Shown: in pieces, positions 34,952-44,453 of the stretch
Layout: every line of letters starts with the position of its first letter
How positions within the stretch are numbered: position 1 is the stretch's first letter
Source of the DNA: Klebsiella sp. RIT-PI-d
GTDB taxonomy: Bacteria; Pseudomonadota; Gammaproteobacteria; Enterobacterales; Enterobacteriaceae
Length of the DNA stretch: 64,000 nt
Assembly: GCF_001187865.1 (NCBI RefSeq)
Contig: NZ_LGIT01000004.1
Span: forward strand, 186,001 to 250,000
Direction of reading: 5' to 3'
Notes under the pieces: model-generated
The model's database searches: none
What the model was told of the DNA's origin: nothing
Seen by the model: only the letters and a program-made list of their open reading frames with translations
Translations under genes and position numbers: made by a program

Positions 34952-35182
34952 AGCGCCATTTCAGTAGATAAAACTAACCTGTAACTTTTATTTAACCAAA
35001 AACTGGTTTTAAATGCTAAGTTTCAAATTCTGTGAAGCATTTCATAGACGATTTTTTACAGTGATAAACATTATTCTCTTTTTGCCTTTTTTTTGACCTT
35101 TCTGCGCGACGTCTGCACATTGAAATGTCGCTTTTGCTGTGCGTAATATGGCCGTTCGTTCGCCATAAAATAAGAAATAATT

Positions 35183-36508
35183 ATGCCAGCAACCGCCACA
35201 ACTACGCTCGACACCGCCGCAGATATCGCACCGGTCAACTCCCGTAATAAGGTCGTCGTTGCCTCTCTCATTGGTACTGCCATTGAGTTTTTCGACTTCT
35301 ATATTTACGCCACCGCTGCGGTCATTGTATTTCCGCATATCTTTTTCCCGCAGGGCGATCCGACGGCGGCGACGCTACAGTCGCTGGCAACCTTTGCTAT
35401 TGCCTTTATTGCCCGTCCTATCGGTTCAGCGGTATTTGGCCACTTTGGCGATCGCGTGGGCCGTAAAGTCACGCTGGTTGCTTCATTGCTGACGATGGGG
35501 ATCTCAACGGTTGCCATCGGCCTGTTACCGACCTATGAAACCATCGGCATCCTGGCACCGCTGCTGCTGGCGCTGGCGCGTTTTGGCCAGGGTCTTGGCC
35601 TGGGCGGTGAATGGGGAGGTGCGGCGCTTCTGGCGACTGAAAATGCCCCGCCGCGCAAACGTGCGCTGTATGGCTCCTTTCCGCAACTCGGTGCGCCGAT
35701 TGGTTTCTTCTTCGCTAACGGCACGTTCCTGCTGCTCTCCTGGCTGCTAACCGATGAGCAGTTCATGAGCTGGGGCTGGCGTATTCCGTTTATCTTCTCG
35801 GCAGTACTGGTGCTTATCGGCCTGTACGTGCGCGTATCACTTCATGAAACGCCAGTATTTGCTAAGGTTGCCGCGGCGAAGAAGCAGGTGAAAATCCCGA
35901 TGGGAACACTGCTGACTAAACATCTGCGGGTCACCGTCCTGGGCACCTTTATCATGCTGGCGACCTATACGCTGTTTTACATCATGACCGTTTATTCAAT
36001 GACCTTCAGCACCGCAGCAGCACCGCAAGGGCTGGGTCTGCCGCGCAATGACGTGCTGTGGATGTTGATGATGGCGGTAATTGGCTTTGGCGTGATGGTG
36101 CCGATTGCGGGCCTGCTGGCAGACCGTTTTGGTCGCCGCGCCAGCATGATTGTCATTACCTCGCTGATTATTCTGTTCGCGCTGTTCGTCTTCCCGCCGC
36201 TGCTTGGCTCAGGTGAACCGATGCTGGTGATGGCCTATTTATTGATTGGCCTGAGTCTGATGGGGCTGACCTTTGGCCCGATGGGCGCGCTGCTGCCAGA
36301 ATTATTCCCGACCGAGGTACGTTATACCGGCGCATCTTTCTCGTATAACGTTTCGTCGATCCTGGGCGCATCGGTGGCACCATACATTGCAACCTGGCTA
36401 CAGGCGAATTATGGTCTGGTCTATGTCGGGATTTATCTGGCTGCCATGGCCGCTCTGACCTTGATTGCTCTGCTGTTGACCCACGAAACCCGCAATCAAT
36501 TGCTGTGA
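35183..36508 (+). CDS. yhjE: MFS (metabolite:H+ symporter) transporter YhjE
   Basis: The 441-residue protein has twelve membrane segments and MHS-subfamily signatures: SLIGTAIEFFDFYIYATAA at the N-terminus, GHFGDRVGRKVTLV (the MFS A-motif loop), and RFGQGLGLGGEWGGAALLATENAP after helix 4. It should be a proton symporter of an organic acid or related metabolite; the substrate is not known. It matches E. coli YhjE in length. A REP element and a bidirectional terminator separate it from convergent yhjG. Confidence 0.94.
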   Translation: MPATATTTLDTAADIAPVNSRNKVVVASLIGTAIEFFDFYIYATAAVIVFPHIFFPQGDPTAATLQSLATFAIAFIARPIGSAVFGHFGDRVGRKVTLVASLLTMGISTVAIGLLPTYETIGILAPLLLALARFGQGLGLGGEWGGAALLATENAPPRKRALYGSFPQLGAPIGFFFANGTFLLLSWLLTDEQFMSWGWRIPFIFSAVLVLIGLYVRVSLHETPVFAKVAAAKKQVKIPMGTLLTKHLRVTVLGTFIMLATYTLFYIMTVYSMTFSTAAAPQGLGLPRNDVLWMLMMAVIGFGVMVPIAGLLADRFGRRASMIVITSLIILFALFVFPPLLGSGEPMLVMAYLLIGLSLMGLTFGPMGALLPELFPTEVRYTGASFSYNVSSILGASVAPYIATWLQANYGLVYVGIYLAAMAALTLIALLLTHETRNQLL

Positions 36509-36517
36509 TGTTATGAG

Positions 36518-36549
36518 GCCGGACGGCGCTGCGCTTGCCCCGGCCTACC
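36518..36549. repeat. REP element downstream of yhjE
   Basis: The sequence GCCGGACGGCGCTGCGCTTG followed by CCCCGGCCTAC has the REP/PU pattern of enterobacteria, a GC-rich imperfect palindrome ending in GGCCTAC. It lies just beyond the yhjE stop, the usual place for such elements. Confidence 0.85.
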
Positions 36550-36596
36550 GTTGAGCGTCCAGTCTGTACATCCACAATTGAATAACAACCCAAAAA

Positions 36597-36629
36597 AAAG
36601 CCCGGTACGCGCAGCGTCACCGGGCTTTT
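36597..36629. terminator. bidirectional terminator between yhjE and yhjG
   Basis: AAAAGCCCGGT (36597-36607) pairs with ACCGGGCTTTT (36619-36629). An A-run on the left and a T-run on the right let it act on both convergent genes. Confidence 0.9.
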
Positions 36630-36640
36630 CTCATACGGAC

Positions 36641-38701
36641 TTACTTTTTCATTTGCGCCAGGATATTCCGGCACTGATTTTCATCACCTTCGGACGGCGA
36701 AATTAATGCCACCAGCGCTGCCGCCGGGGCGACCAGAGTGGCCAGCGCAGCAGCGACCGCACCACGTGCAATCAGCGGACCCGCTTTCACACCTGCCTGC
36801 GGATTTTTAAAGGTTCCACGCACGTACAGCGGCGAGCGCAGCGTAACAATGCGGATGCCTTTACTCTCCGGGTCAATCGTCAAATCCAGCTGCTCGGAGG
36901 CGAAACTGGCGGTGCCGGTAACGTTAATCAGCGCATTCTCGGTATCGAAGGCGAAGATTTGTGGCCGCGCTACGCCGTTCTTAATGTCCAGATTAGCTGC
37001 CGCGCAGTTCACCCGCACTTCTTCATCGCCAAACAGTTGCCCGACCACAAAGTTACCTACGTTAAGCCCGACAATCTCCATCAGATTACGACTGATTAGC
37101 CCGTCGTTCATCAGCAATTTGAGATTACCGTTACTGTTGCCCAGCAGTGCCGCAACCGAATTACCGGTGCCGCGGAACTCCGCATCGCCGTTCATTTCAC
37201 CCAGCGTTTTTTGCATCATTTCTGAATCAGGCATCAGCTCTTTGAGCTTCAGACGGCGAGCCTGAATATCGGCCACGCCGCGCATCGGTTTTTTATCACC
37301 TTCGAGATGAATATTGGAAGAGATGGTCCCGCCCGCCATGCCAAACTTCAGCGGTTGTAAACGCAAATCGGCATTTTTCAGCGTCAGATGCGTCGTCAGA
37401 TTACTGATCGGCAGGCTGCTGCCATGTTCAATACGGCGACCTTTGAAGCGAACATCCGCGTCCATTACGTCCCACTTGTCCGTCTCAAAACGGTCATAAG
37501 GCAGGACTTTATCCGCAGGCTGTACGCTTTTCTCTCCTTTCTTCTGCTCGGATTTCTTCGACTTCTCAGCCCCTTTGCCCGAATCAACGCCAATCAGCGG
37601 CCCGAGGTCTGCCAGACGTAGCTGGCGTGATTCGAGATCGCCTTCCAGCTTAGGCCGCGGCTTACCGGTGGTATAGGTTAGCGAGCCATGAATATCGCTG
37701 TCGCCGATACGCCCGTTAAAGTTACGGTAATTGAAGACCGAGGATTTCTCGCTGTCGATTTTAGCAACCAGCCGGCCGTCGGTTTCAAACGGCGGCGTAT
37801 CCGGCAATAACACGCCGGTTAAATCATACAGTTCGCCCAGTGAATCGCCGGAGAACTTAAGACGCAGATCGACGCCGCCCATATTCATCGGATCGTTAAC
37901 CGTACCGTCCAGGGCCACGCGAGTATTGCCCGAACGGAAATCGGCCTGTACCGGGAACGGCGTGCCTTCACTGCGCAATGCCAGCATTCCGCCGATTTTT
38001 CCGGTACCGGTCAGGGGCTGATCGTTATAACGCCCTTTTGCCTTCAGGCCGAAAACATAATCGCCAACCTTCCCGTTATCATCCTTACCTTTACTGCCGG
38101 TCACTTCACTAAAAGGCAGTGGTTTACCTAACGGATCAATCAGAATTTCGATATCAGCACGGCTGACTTTATCGTCAATCGCCACGCGCCCGCGGTCAAA
38201 AAGAATATTGTCGAGACGGAATGACCAGGCTGATGGCTGGGCGTTCTCTTTTTCTTTGTCATCGGCGGCGAGATCGAACGTCCAGTTATCGTTCTTCTCG
38301 GAAAGACGGATCAGACGAGCGTCAGGCCGCACCAGTTTGATCCACGGTAAATAAACGGTTTTACTGAGAAGCGCCAGCGGAGCCAGCGTGGCTTCTACGC
38401 GCGGCAGATGCACCATAGTGACTTCCGGGATATCCGGCGGGTTGCCGAGGATAATATCTTCCGCATGGACATGCGGCCACGGAACCCAGCTTCGCCAGCC
38501 CGTTTCCTGCTTTTGCCGTTCCCACACCACGCCCAAATCACCACGAATAGCGAACGGACGATTAAGCTCGGTAGAGACTTTCTCGTTAATGGTCGGCTTC
38601 AGGCGATTCCAGTCAAAGGTCGCAATAATAATGATGGCGACGACGATGAGCAGCACCAGCGTCCCAAAGATAATGGCAAGTATTTTACTTGTTTTAGACA
38701 T
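36641..38701 (-). CDS. yhjG: AsmA-family protein YhjG
   Basis: The 686-residue protein has one N-terminal membrane anchor (ILAIIFGTLVLLIVVAIIIIATF, shortened here) and a long periplasmic beta-rich body typical of AsmA/TamB-like bridge proteins. Landmarks are the early DWNRLKPTINEKVSTELNRPF segment, a low-complexity Lys/Glu stretch near residue 390, and a C-terminal NPQAGVKAGPLIARGAVAAAL region. AsmA-type proteins are implicated in phospholipid transport to the outer membrane. E. coli YhjG is one of six paralogs and its individual role is unclear. It stands alone on the - strand. Confidence 0.92.
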   Translation of the reverse strand: MSKTSKILAIIFGTLVLLIVVAIIIIATFDWNRLKPTINEKVSTELNRPFAIRGDLGVVWERQKQETGWRSWVPWPHVHAEDIILGNPPDIPEVTMVHLPRVEATLAPLALLSKTVYLPWIKLVRPDARLIRLSEKNDNWTFDLAADDKEKENAQPSAWSFRLDNILFDRGRVAIDDKVSRADIEILIDPLGKPLPFSEVTGSKGKDDNGKVGDYVFGLKAKGRYNDQPLTGTGKIGGMLALRSEGTPFPVQADFRSGNTRVALDGTVNDPMNMGGVDLRLKFSGDSLGELYDLTGVLLPDTPPFETDGRLVAKIDSEKSSVFNYRNFNGRIGDSDIHGSLTYTTGKPRPKLEGDLESRQLRLADLGPLIGVDSGKGAEKSKKSEQKKGEKSVQPADKVLPYDRFETDKWDVMDADVRFKGRRIEHGSSLPISNLTTHLTLKNADLRLQPLKFGMAGGTISSNIHLEGDKKPMRGVADIQARRLKLKELMPDSEMMQKTLGEMNGDAEFRGTGNSVAALLGNSNGNLKLLMNDGLISRNLMEIVGLNVGNFVVGQLFGDEEVRVNCAAANLDIKNGVARPQIFAFDTENALINVTGTASFASEQLDLTIDPESKGIRIVTLRSPLYVRGTFKNPQAGVKAGPLIARGAVAAALATLVAPAAALVALISPSEGDENQCRNILAQMKK

Positions 38702-38838
38702 GCCCTACTCCGCTTTCTGATTACTCTACTGTCCTAAAGATAGTTGAGGCTGACAGAAAAGGGAGCGGTAGATCCCTTATTTATGAAAGAGTAACCCGCA
38801 AAAACGGATTTTTAAGGCAGATCTTTCTTGATCCCATA

Positions 38839-39615
38839 CTACGGCGCAAACTGTATTACGACATCGTCAAGCGTGGCCATCGGTACCGGCCTTGCAAGGA
38901 AATAGCCCTGTGCGGCAAAGGCCGGAGACTGCTGAACATCAAGCCACTCTTCCAGCGTCTCGACGCCTTCTACAATGACGCCCTGACAGTAGCGATTCAT
39001 CAACTCGAGCAGCAGAGTGAACAAATTGCGCCCCTCCGGCGTGGTACGCAGCATGATAAACAGATCGCGTGCGACTTTAATGTAGTCGTAACGTACTTCG
39101 CTAAGCGCGGAGAAATTCGCCATGCCGGTGCCAAAATCGTCCAGCCACAGCGGGCCAAATTCGCAAAATGAGGCAAAAGATGAATCAACCGGTAGCCGCA
39201 CATGCTCAACCAGCTCCAGCCGTAACCACGGCAGACTGTTGATCGTTGCCATCAACGCTTTGTCCTGACGTATCGCCAGTAGCGTTGGGCCATCAACGTT
39301 TACCGATGCCAGCACCTGATTTTGCTCAAAAAATGCCTCTCTTTGCTTGAGCGCAGCAAGTTGATCCCTCACAACATCCATCCGCTGACGTACCGCAACT
39401 TCGGCAAAATAACGATCGGGAGGAATACGCTGCCCAGGATTATCAGGATGGGTCACCATCGTCAGAACTTCGATCGCCATCAGGCGACCATCCGTTCTGT
39501 AGATCGGCTGATAGGTCCAGGCAAGCTGACACTGTAGCCAATAGCGTCGCTCCTGAAGGCTTTCAATCTCTGCCTCAGGCATATTCAGCTGCTGGATAAC
39601 CTGCTTTAACTTCAT
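38839..39615 (-). CDS. pdeH: c-di-GMP phosphodiesterase PdeH (YhjH)
   Basis: The 258-residue protein is a stand-alone EAL domain without sensor or membrane parts, as in E. coli PdeH. The EAL motif is read as EVL (AIEVLTMV), and metal-binding and catalytic segments are present: SVNVDGPTL, ELVEHVRL, LDDFGTGMANFSAL and VIVEGVET. It degrades c-di-GMP in the cytoplasm so that flagella keep turning and YcgR does not brake them. The frame extends 47 codons upstream, but the ATG at 39615 matches homologs and leaves room for the flagellar promoter at 39665-39691. Confidence 0.95.
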   Translation of the reverse strand: MKLKQVIQQLNMPEAEIESLQERRYWLQCQLAWTYQPIYRTDGRLMAIEVLTMVTHPDNPGQRIPPDRYFAEVAVRQRMDVVRDQLAALKQREAFFEQNQVLASVNVDGPTLLAIRQDKALMATINSLPWLRLELVEHVRLPVDSSFASFCEFGPLWLDDFGTGMANFSALSEVRYDYIKVARDLFIMLRTTPEGRNLFTLLLELMNRYCQGVIVEGVETLEEWLDVQQSPAFAAQGYFLARPVPMATLDDVVIQFAP

Positions 39616-39664
39616 CTCAGATGTCCTGTACAAAGGGGATGATCTGTCGGAACTCGTCAAAGAG

Positions 39665-39691
39665 TTATCGGCGCAGACGTTGAGAACTTTA
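39665..39691 (-). promoter_or_regulatory. FliA (sigma-28) promoter of pdeH
   Basis: On the - strand, TAAAGTTC, 11 bases, then GCCGATAA matches the flagellar class 3 consensus TAAAGTTT-N11-GCCGATAA with one change. It lies 50-76 bases before the pdeH ATG. FliA control of yhjH is established in E. coli and Salmonella, so this places pdeH in the flagellar regulon here too. Confidence 0.92.
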
Positions 39692-39848
39692 TGTTCAACG
39701 AAGGGCAAAATGAAAATCTGTAAGACAAAATCGACACATAACGCGCGCCAGCTCAAAAAATTAATGGAACGTTGTTTTAATATAGTTGACCGGAAAATGT
39801 CTACAGAGCAGACTACCCCTATTTCCCGCTTCAGATCAGGTTAACTGT

Positions 39849-40778
39849 ATGTCTAAGAAAATTGCCGTTATCGGCGAATGTATGATTGAGATGTCAGAAA
39901 AAGGAGCAGAAGTGAAGCGCGGCTTCGGCGGCGATACGCTTAATACCTCCGTTTATATTGCGCGCCAGGTGCCGGCAGACCAACTGAGCGTGGAATACGT
40001 TACCGCGCTGGGTAATGATAATTTCAGCCAGCAGATGCTGGATGCATGGCAGGGTGAAAATGTCGGCACCGGGCTGATCCAACGGATGGCAGACCGTCTG
40101 CCTGGCCTGTATTACATCGAAACTGATGATACCGGCGAGCGTACTTTTCGCTACTGGCGTAATGAAGCCGCAGCAAAATTTTGGCTCGAAACGTCAGAGT
40201 CTGCGGCTATCTGCGAGAAGCTGGCGACCTTTGATTACCTTTATTTGAGCGGCATCAGCCTGGCGATCCTGAGTCCGTCCAGCCGTGAAAAACTGTTCAC
40301 CCTACTGCGTGAATGCCGGGCCAACGGCGGCAAGATCATTTTCGACAACAACTACCGTCCGCGCCTGTGGGCAAGTCAGCAGGAGACGCAGCAGGTTTAT
40401 CAGCAGATGCTGGCGTGTACTGATATCGCCTTCCTGACGCTGGACGATGAAGACGCATTGTGGGGCGAGAAACCGATTGATGAGGTGATCACCCGCACTC
40501 AGGCAGCTGGCGTGCAAGAAATCATTATCAAGCGCGGTGCGGACTCCTGCCTGGTCGCCGTGGATAACGAGCCGGTGATTGAGGTTGCGGCGGTAAAACT
40601 GCCGAAAGAAAGCGTCGTTGATACCACGGCCGCAGGGGATTCCTTCAGCGCCGGCTATCTGGCGGTACGTCTGGCCGGTGGCGACGCAGCGCAAGCCGCT
40701 AAACGCGGACATCTCACCGCCAGCACCGTGATTCAGTACCGCGGGGCCATTATTCCTCGTGAGGCCATGCCGGCGTAA
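39849..40778 (+). CDS. kdgK: 2-dehydro-3-deoxygluconokinase
   Basis: The 309-residue PfkB-family sugar kinase starts SKKIAVIGECMIEMSEKG and has the family motifs GGDTLNTSVYIARQ and DTTAAGDSFSAGYLAVRL, the latter with the catalytic Asp. It phosphorylates KDG to KDPG for the Entner-Doudoroff pathway during growth on pectin or hexuronates. Homologs and AGG at good spacing support the ATG at 39849 rather than the frame start at 39786. A compound palindromic repeat lies five bases after the stop. Confidence 0.96.
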   Translation: MSKKIAVIGECMIEMSEKGAEVKRGFGGDTLNTSVYIARQVPADQLSVEYVTALGNDNFSQQMLDAWQGENVGTGLIQRMADRLPGLYYIETDDTGERTFRYWRNEAAAKFWLETSESAAICEKLATFDYLYLSGISLAILSPSSREKLFTLLRECRANGGKIIFDNNYRPRLWASQQETQQVYQQMLACTDIAFLTLDDEDALWGEKPIDEVITRTQAAGVQEIIIKRGADSCLVAVDNEPVIEVAAVKLPKESVVDTTAAGDSFSAGYLAVRLAGGDAAQAAKRGHLTASTVIQYRGAIIPREAMPA

Positions 40779-40783
40779 ATTCG

Positions 40784-40889
40784 CCCTCACCCTAACCCTC
40801 TCCCCCAGGAGAGGGAACTGTCCGGCGGGCGGGATTAAAAGCGGGTACGATTTACTCCCTCTCCCTCAGGGAGAGGGCTGGGGTGAGGG
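40784..40889. repeat. compound palindromic intergenic repeat after kdgK
   Basis: CCCTCACCCTAACCCTCTCC at 40784-40803 recurs as a near-perfect inverse at 40869-40889, making the whole 106 bases a large dyad. Each end also folds alone: CCCTCTCCC with GGAGAGGG, and CCCTCTCCC with GGGAGAGGG. This Pu/Py-biased inverted unit is a repeat family seen between genes in many gammaproteobacteria and acts like a REP-type or MITE-like element. It is also likely to stop or stabilise transcripts from kdgK and the opposite-strand gene. Confidence 0.85.
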
Positions 40890-40913
40890 TGGAACAACGT
40901 CAGCCCAGCCCAT

Positions 40914-41276
40914 TCACCCCTGGAAAGCATAAATATCGCGGGCTTCGCTATGCATCGCCACACAGCCCACCGCCCCCAAATCCACACTCATGATTTCATC
41001 ATCTGCGGAATGCTTTTCGACCCGCACAAAATAGCCGATATCGCCATCCTGACCAATCATAAAGTAGTCCGGTGCGGCCTGGTGAATCTGGTACGTTTCG
41101 TTACGCTCATTAAGATCGAAAATATTATAAAAACAGACGTAACAATCATTTATAGCCAGGATTTCATAAAGCTCACTGTCTTTAATCTCTTCTGACAGAA
41201 ACTGTCTATACCGCGGTGGAAAAGCAATTCCTCGTTCACGTTCAAGGGTTAAAATGGCATCTGCGCAACTGTTCAT
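40914..41276 (-). CDS. SMI1/KNR4 (SUKH) family protein, orphan immunity-like
   Basis: The 120-residue protein has the SUKH pattern: an N-terminal helix with ERERGIAFPPRYRQFLSEE, a central strand with FYNIFDLNER, and the hallmark DYFMIGQDGDIGYFVRV-DDEIMSVDLGAVG. SUKH proteins are mostly immunity proteins against contact-dependent, T6SS or polymorphic toxins, though some have other roles. No toxin gene lies beside it: neighbours are kdgK and yhjJ, and the family is absent from this site in E. coli K-12. It is 54 bases upstream of the repeat element. An orphan immunity gene is the simplest reading. Confidence 0.8.
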   Translation of the reverse strand: MNSCADAILTLERERGIAFPPRYRQFLSEEIKDSELYEILAINDCYVCFYNIFDLNERNETYQIHQAAPDYFMIGQDGDIGYFVRVEKHSADDEIMSVDLGAVGCVAMHSEARDIYAFQG

Positions 41277-41330
41277 CGTCGTCCCACCATGACGGGCGGC
41301 CTCACGCTGAGGCCGCGACTGAAGAAAGGC

Positions 41331-42824
41331 TTACTGTGCCGGAGGAATATCGGATACTTCCTGATGTATGTCTTCCTGAGCGATGGCCGGTGCAACAGCT
41401 TCAGACGGCTGCATGATCTCATTCCAGCTCGCCTGTAAGGCTTTCATATCGTATTCCGGTTCGCCTTTGGGTTGCAGCAGCACCAGTGACATATCCTGAG
41501 ACAGCTGCTGGCGAAGATCCTGATTGAGCATCTCCAGCGTCAGGCTATCAAGGAAGCTCTGACGCAGCTTCTGATACTGCTCAGGCGCGATATCGACTAC
41601 CTGATTTTGCAGAGCGCGCATACGCTGGCTGATCAGCACGTCAGTATCCGTGCGGGCATAGGTGGCGAACAGCTTTTGCAGCTCCAGCTTCTTCTGCGCC
41701 ACCAGCGCATTAAATTCCTCTTCGGTCAGCCCTTTTTCACGCAGCGTGGCCAGTTCACGAGCCACCGTCACCAGACTGGTGTTCAGCTTCTCATTAGAAG
41801 AGTCAATATTGATTCCGCACTGGGCGCGCTGATAAAGCACGCGGCAATCAAAGCTCATAGCGATATCTTTGGCGTTACTTTTGCTCAGATTCTGCTGAAC
41901 GTGCCAGTACAGTGCTTCACGCGCTAAATCCGCACGCCAGTAGCGCTGAAGCAATGCCGATTCACGGATAGGTTGCCACGGGTTATCCCACATCACCGAC
42001 AGACGATCCTGCTGCACCGTATCAGTCATAATGCTGACCGCATTCCGCGGCATCGGCGATAGCGTTGCCATTGGAGCAGGCGTCTCGCGTTTTCCTTTTA
42101 GCTCGCCGAAGGTTTTGCTGATTTGCTCTGAGACCGAGCGACTATCGACGTTACCGACCACAATCAGCGTCATGGCATCCGGGGTATACCATTTTTGATA
42201 GAAAGACTTCACCTGCTCAGCGTCGACCGGTTTTTTCAGCGGATCGGCGGGATCGTGGCCAAGCATGGTCGATCCTTTCAGCCGGTAGCGCCACCAGCCT
42301 TCTTTGGTATCAACAGGCCAGGTCATGATCTTGTTATCATTTTCTGGCGTGGCGTTAATAGTCTCAGGTGTTATGTTCAGCCTGCCCGAGCTGTCCGCAA
42401 GCCACGTCAGCGCTTCTTTCAGCAAGTCGTTACGGTTATTTGGCAAGCTCAGATTAAACAGCGTGTGGTCATAGGAAACAATGACTGGCGGCAGGGGGCG
42501 ATCCGGGTTCGAACCCTGCTGCCATAACGATTGCGCCTGCACCGGCTGTAAGCTGCCATGCTGCGAAAGCGCAATTTGCGGAATAAAATGGCTAAAGCCG
42601 ATTTGCTGCGTATTTTCAGCCAGTGAACCGGTATTGATCAGCAGGCGAAGCTCGATGCGATCGCTGGGGCGCTGCGGCGTCGATAATACCTGCCATTGAA
42701 AACCATTTGCCAGCGTCCCTTGTTGCCAGGCCGGGTCGGGCTGGAGCGCTTCTGCCTGCACATAACCAGCCGTTGCTATTAACAATAAACTACCGGCTAA
42801 GAGTCGAATTTTTGTGCCCTGCAT
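41331..42824 (-). CDS. yhjJ: M16 (insulinase)-family protein YhjJ, likely inactive
   Basis: The 497-residue exported protein has a signal peptide (LLAGSLLLIATAGYVQAEA) and two M16 domains. The zinc motif HXXEH expected near residue 80 is missing: the matching segment reads IGFSHFIPQIALSQHGS, so it is probably not a protease, as also noted for E. coli YhjJ. The second domain contains MTLIVVGNVDSRSVSEQI. It is periplasmic; the role is unknown. A 63-base gap separates it from the SUKH gene on the same strand. Confidence 0.92.
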   Translation of the reverse strand: MQGTKIRLLAGSLLLIATAGYVQAEALQPDPAWQQGTLANGFQWQVLSTPQRPSDRIELRLLINTGSLAENTQQIGFSHFIPQIALSQHGSLQPVQAQSLWQQGSNPDRPLPPVIVSYDHTLFNLSLPNNRNDLLKEALTWLADSSGRLNITPETINATPENDNKIMTWPVDTKEGWWRYRLKGSTMLGHDPADPLKKPVDAEQVKSFYQKWYTPDAMTLIVVGNVDSRSVSEQISKTFGELKGKRETPAPMATLSPMPRNAVSIMTDTVQQDRLSVMWDNPWQPIRESALLQRYWRADLAREALYWHVQQNLSKSNAKDIAMSFDCRVLYQRAQCGINIDSSNEKLNTSLVTVARELATLREKGLTEEEFNALVAQKKLELQKLFATYARTDTDVLISQRMRALQNQVVDIAPEQYQKLRQSFLDSLTLEMLNQDLRQQLSQDMSLVLLQPKGEPEYDMKALQASWNEIMQPSEAVAPAIAQEDIHQEVSDIPPAQ

Positions 42825-42973
42825 GTAAACCCCTGATCAACATTCCTGGTAATAAAGACAAGACCATCCTGCAATGAGGACTATTTTGAGTATGGAAAAT
42901 CATTTTCTAAGACCACGCAAAGCGGAAAATGTCGCGTGGATTTCAGAAAATAATCGTCAATTATGCTCAGGAG

Positions 42974-42999
42974 GCCGTAGCCCATCAAGGGACTACGGC
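42974..42999 (-). terminator. hairpin downstream of dctA
   Basis: GCCGTAG (42974-42980) pairs with CTACGGC (42993-42999), with additional inner CC/GG pairs. It lies 14 bases beyond the dctA stop. The following - strand sequence is not T-rich, so it may need Rho or serve for mRNA stability. Confidence 0.45.
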
Positions 43000-43012
43000 A
43001 ATAACGGGGGAA

Positions 43013-44395
<1,383 letters not shown>

Positions 44396-44453
44396 TCAAC
44401 TTTGAAACATTTTTGTTAAAAAATTTGAGCTGACTCGCACAAGCGCAATAAAC

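Noticed and set aside
40784-40889. repeat near kdgK considered as a CRISPR fragment
   Set aside because: There are only two units, in inverse orientation, with no regular spacers and no cas genes. It is a palindromic intergenic element.
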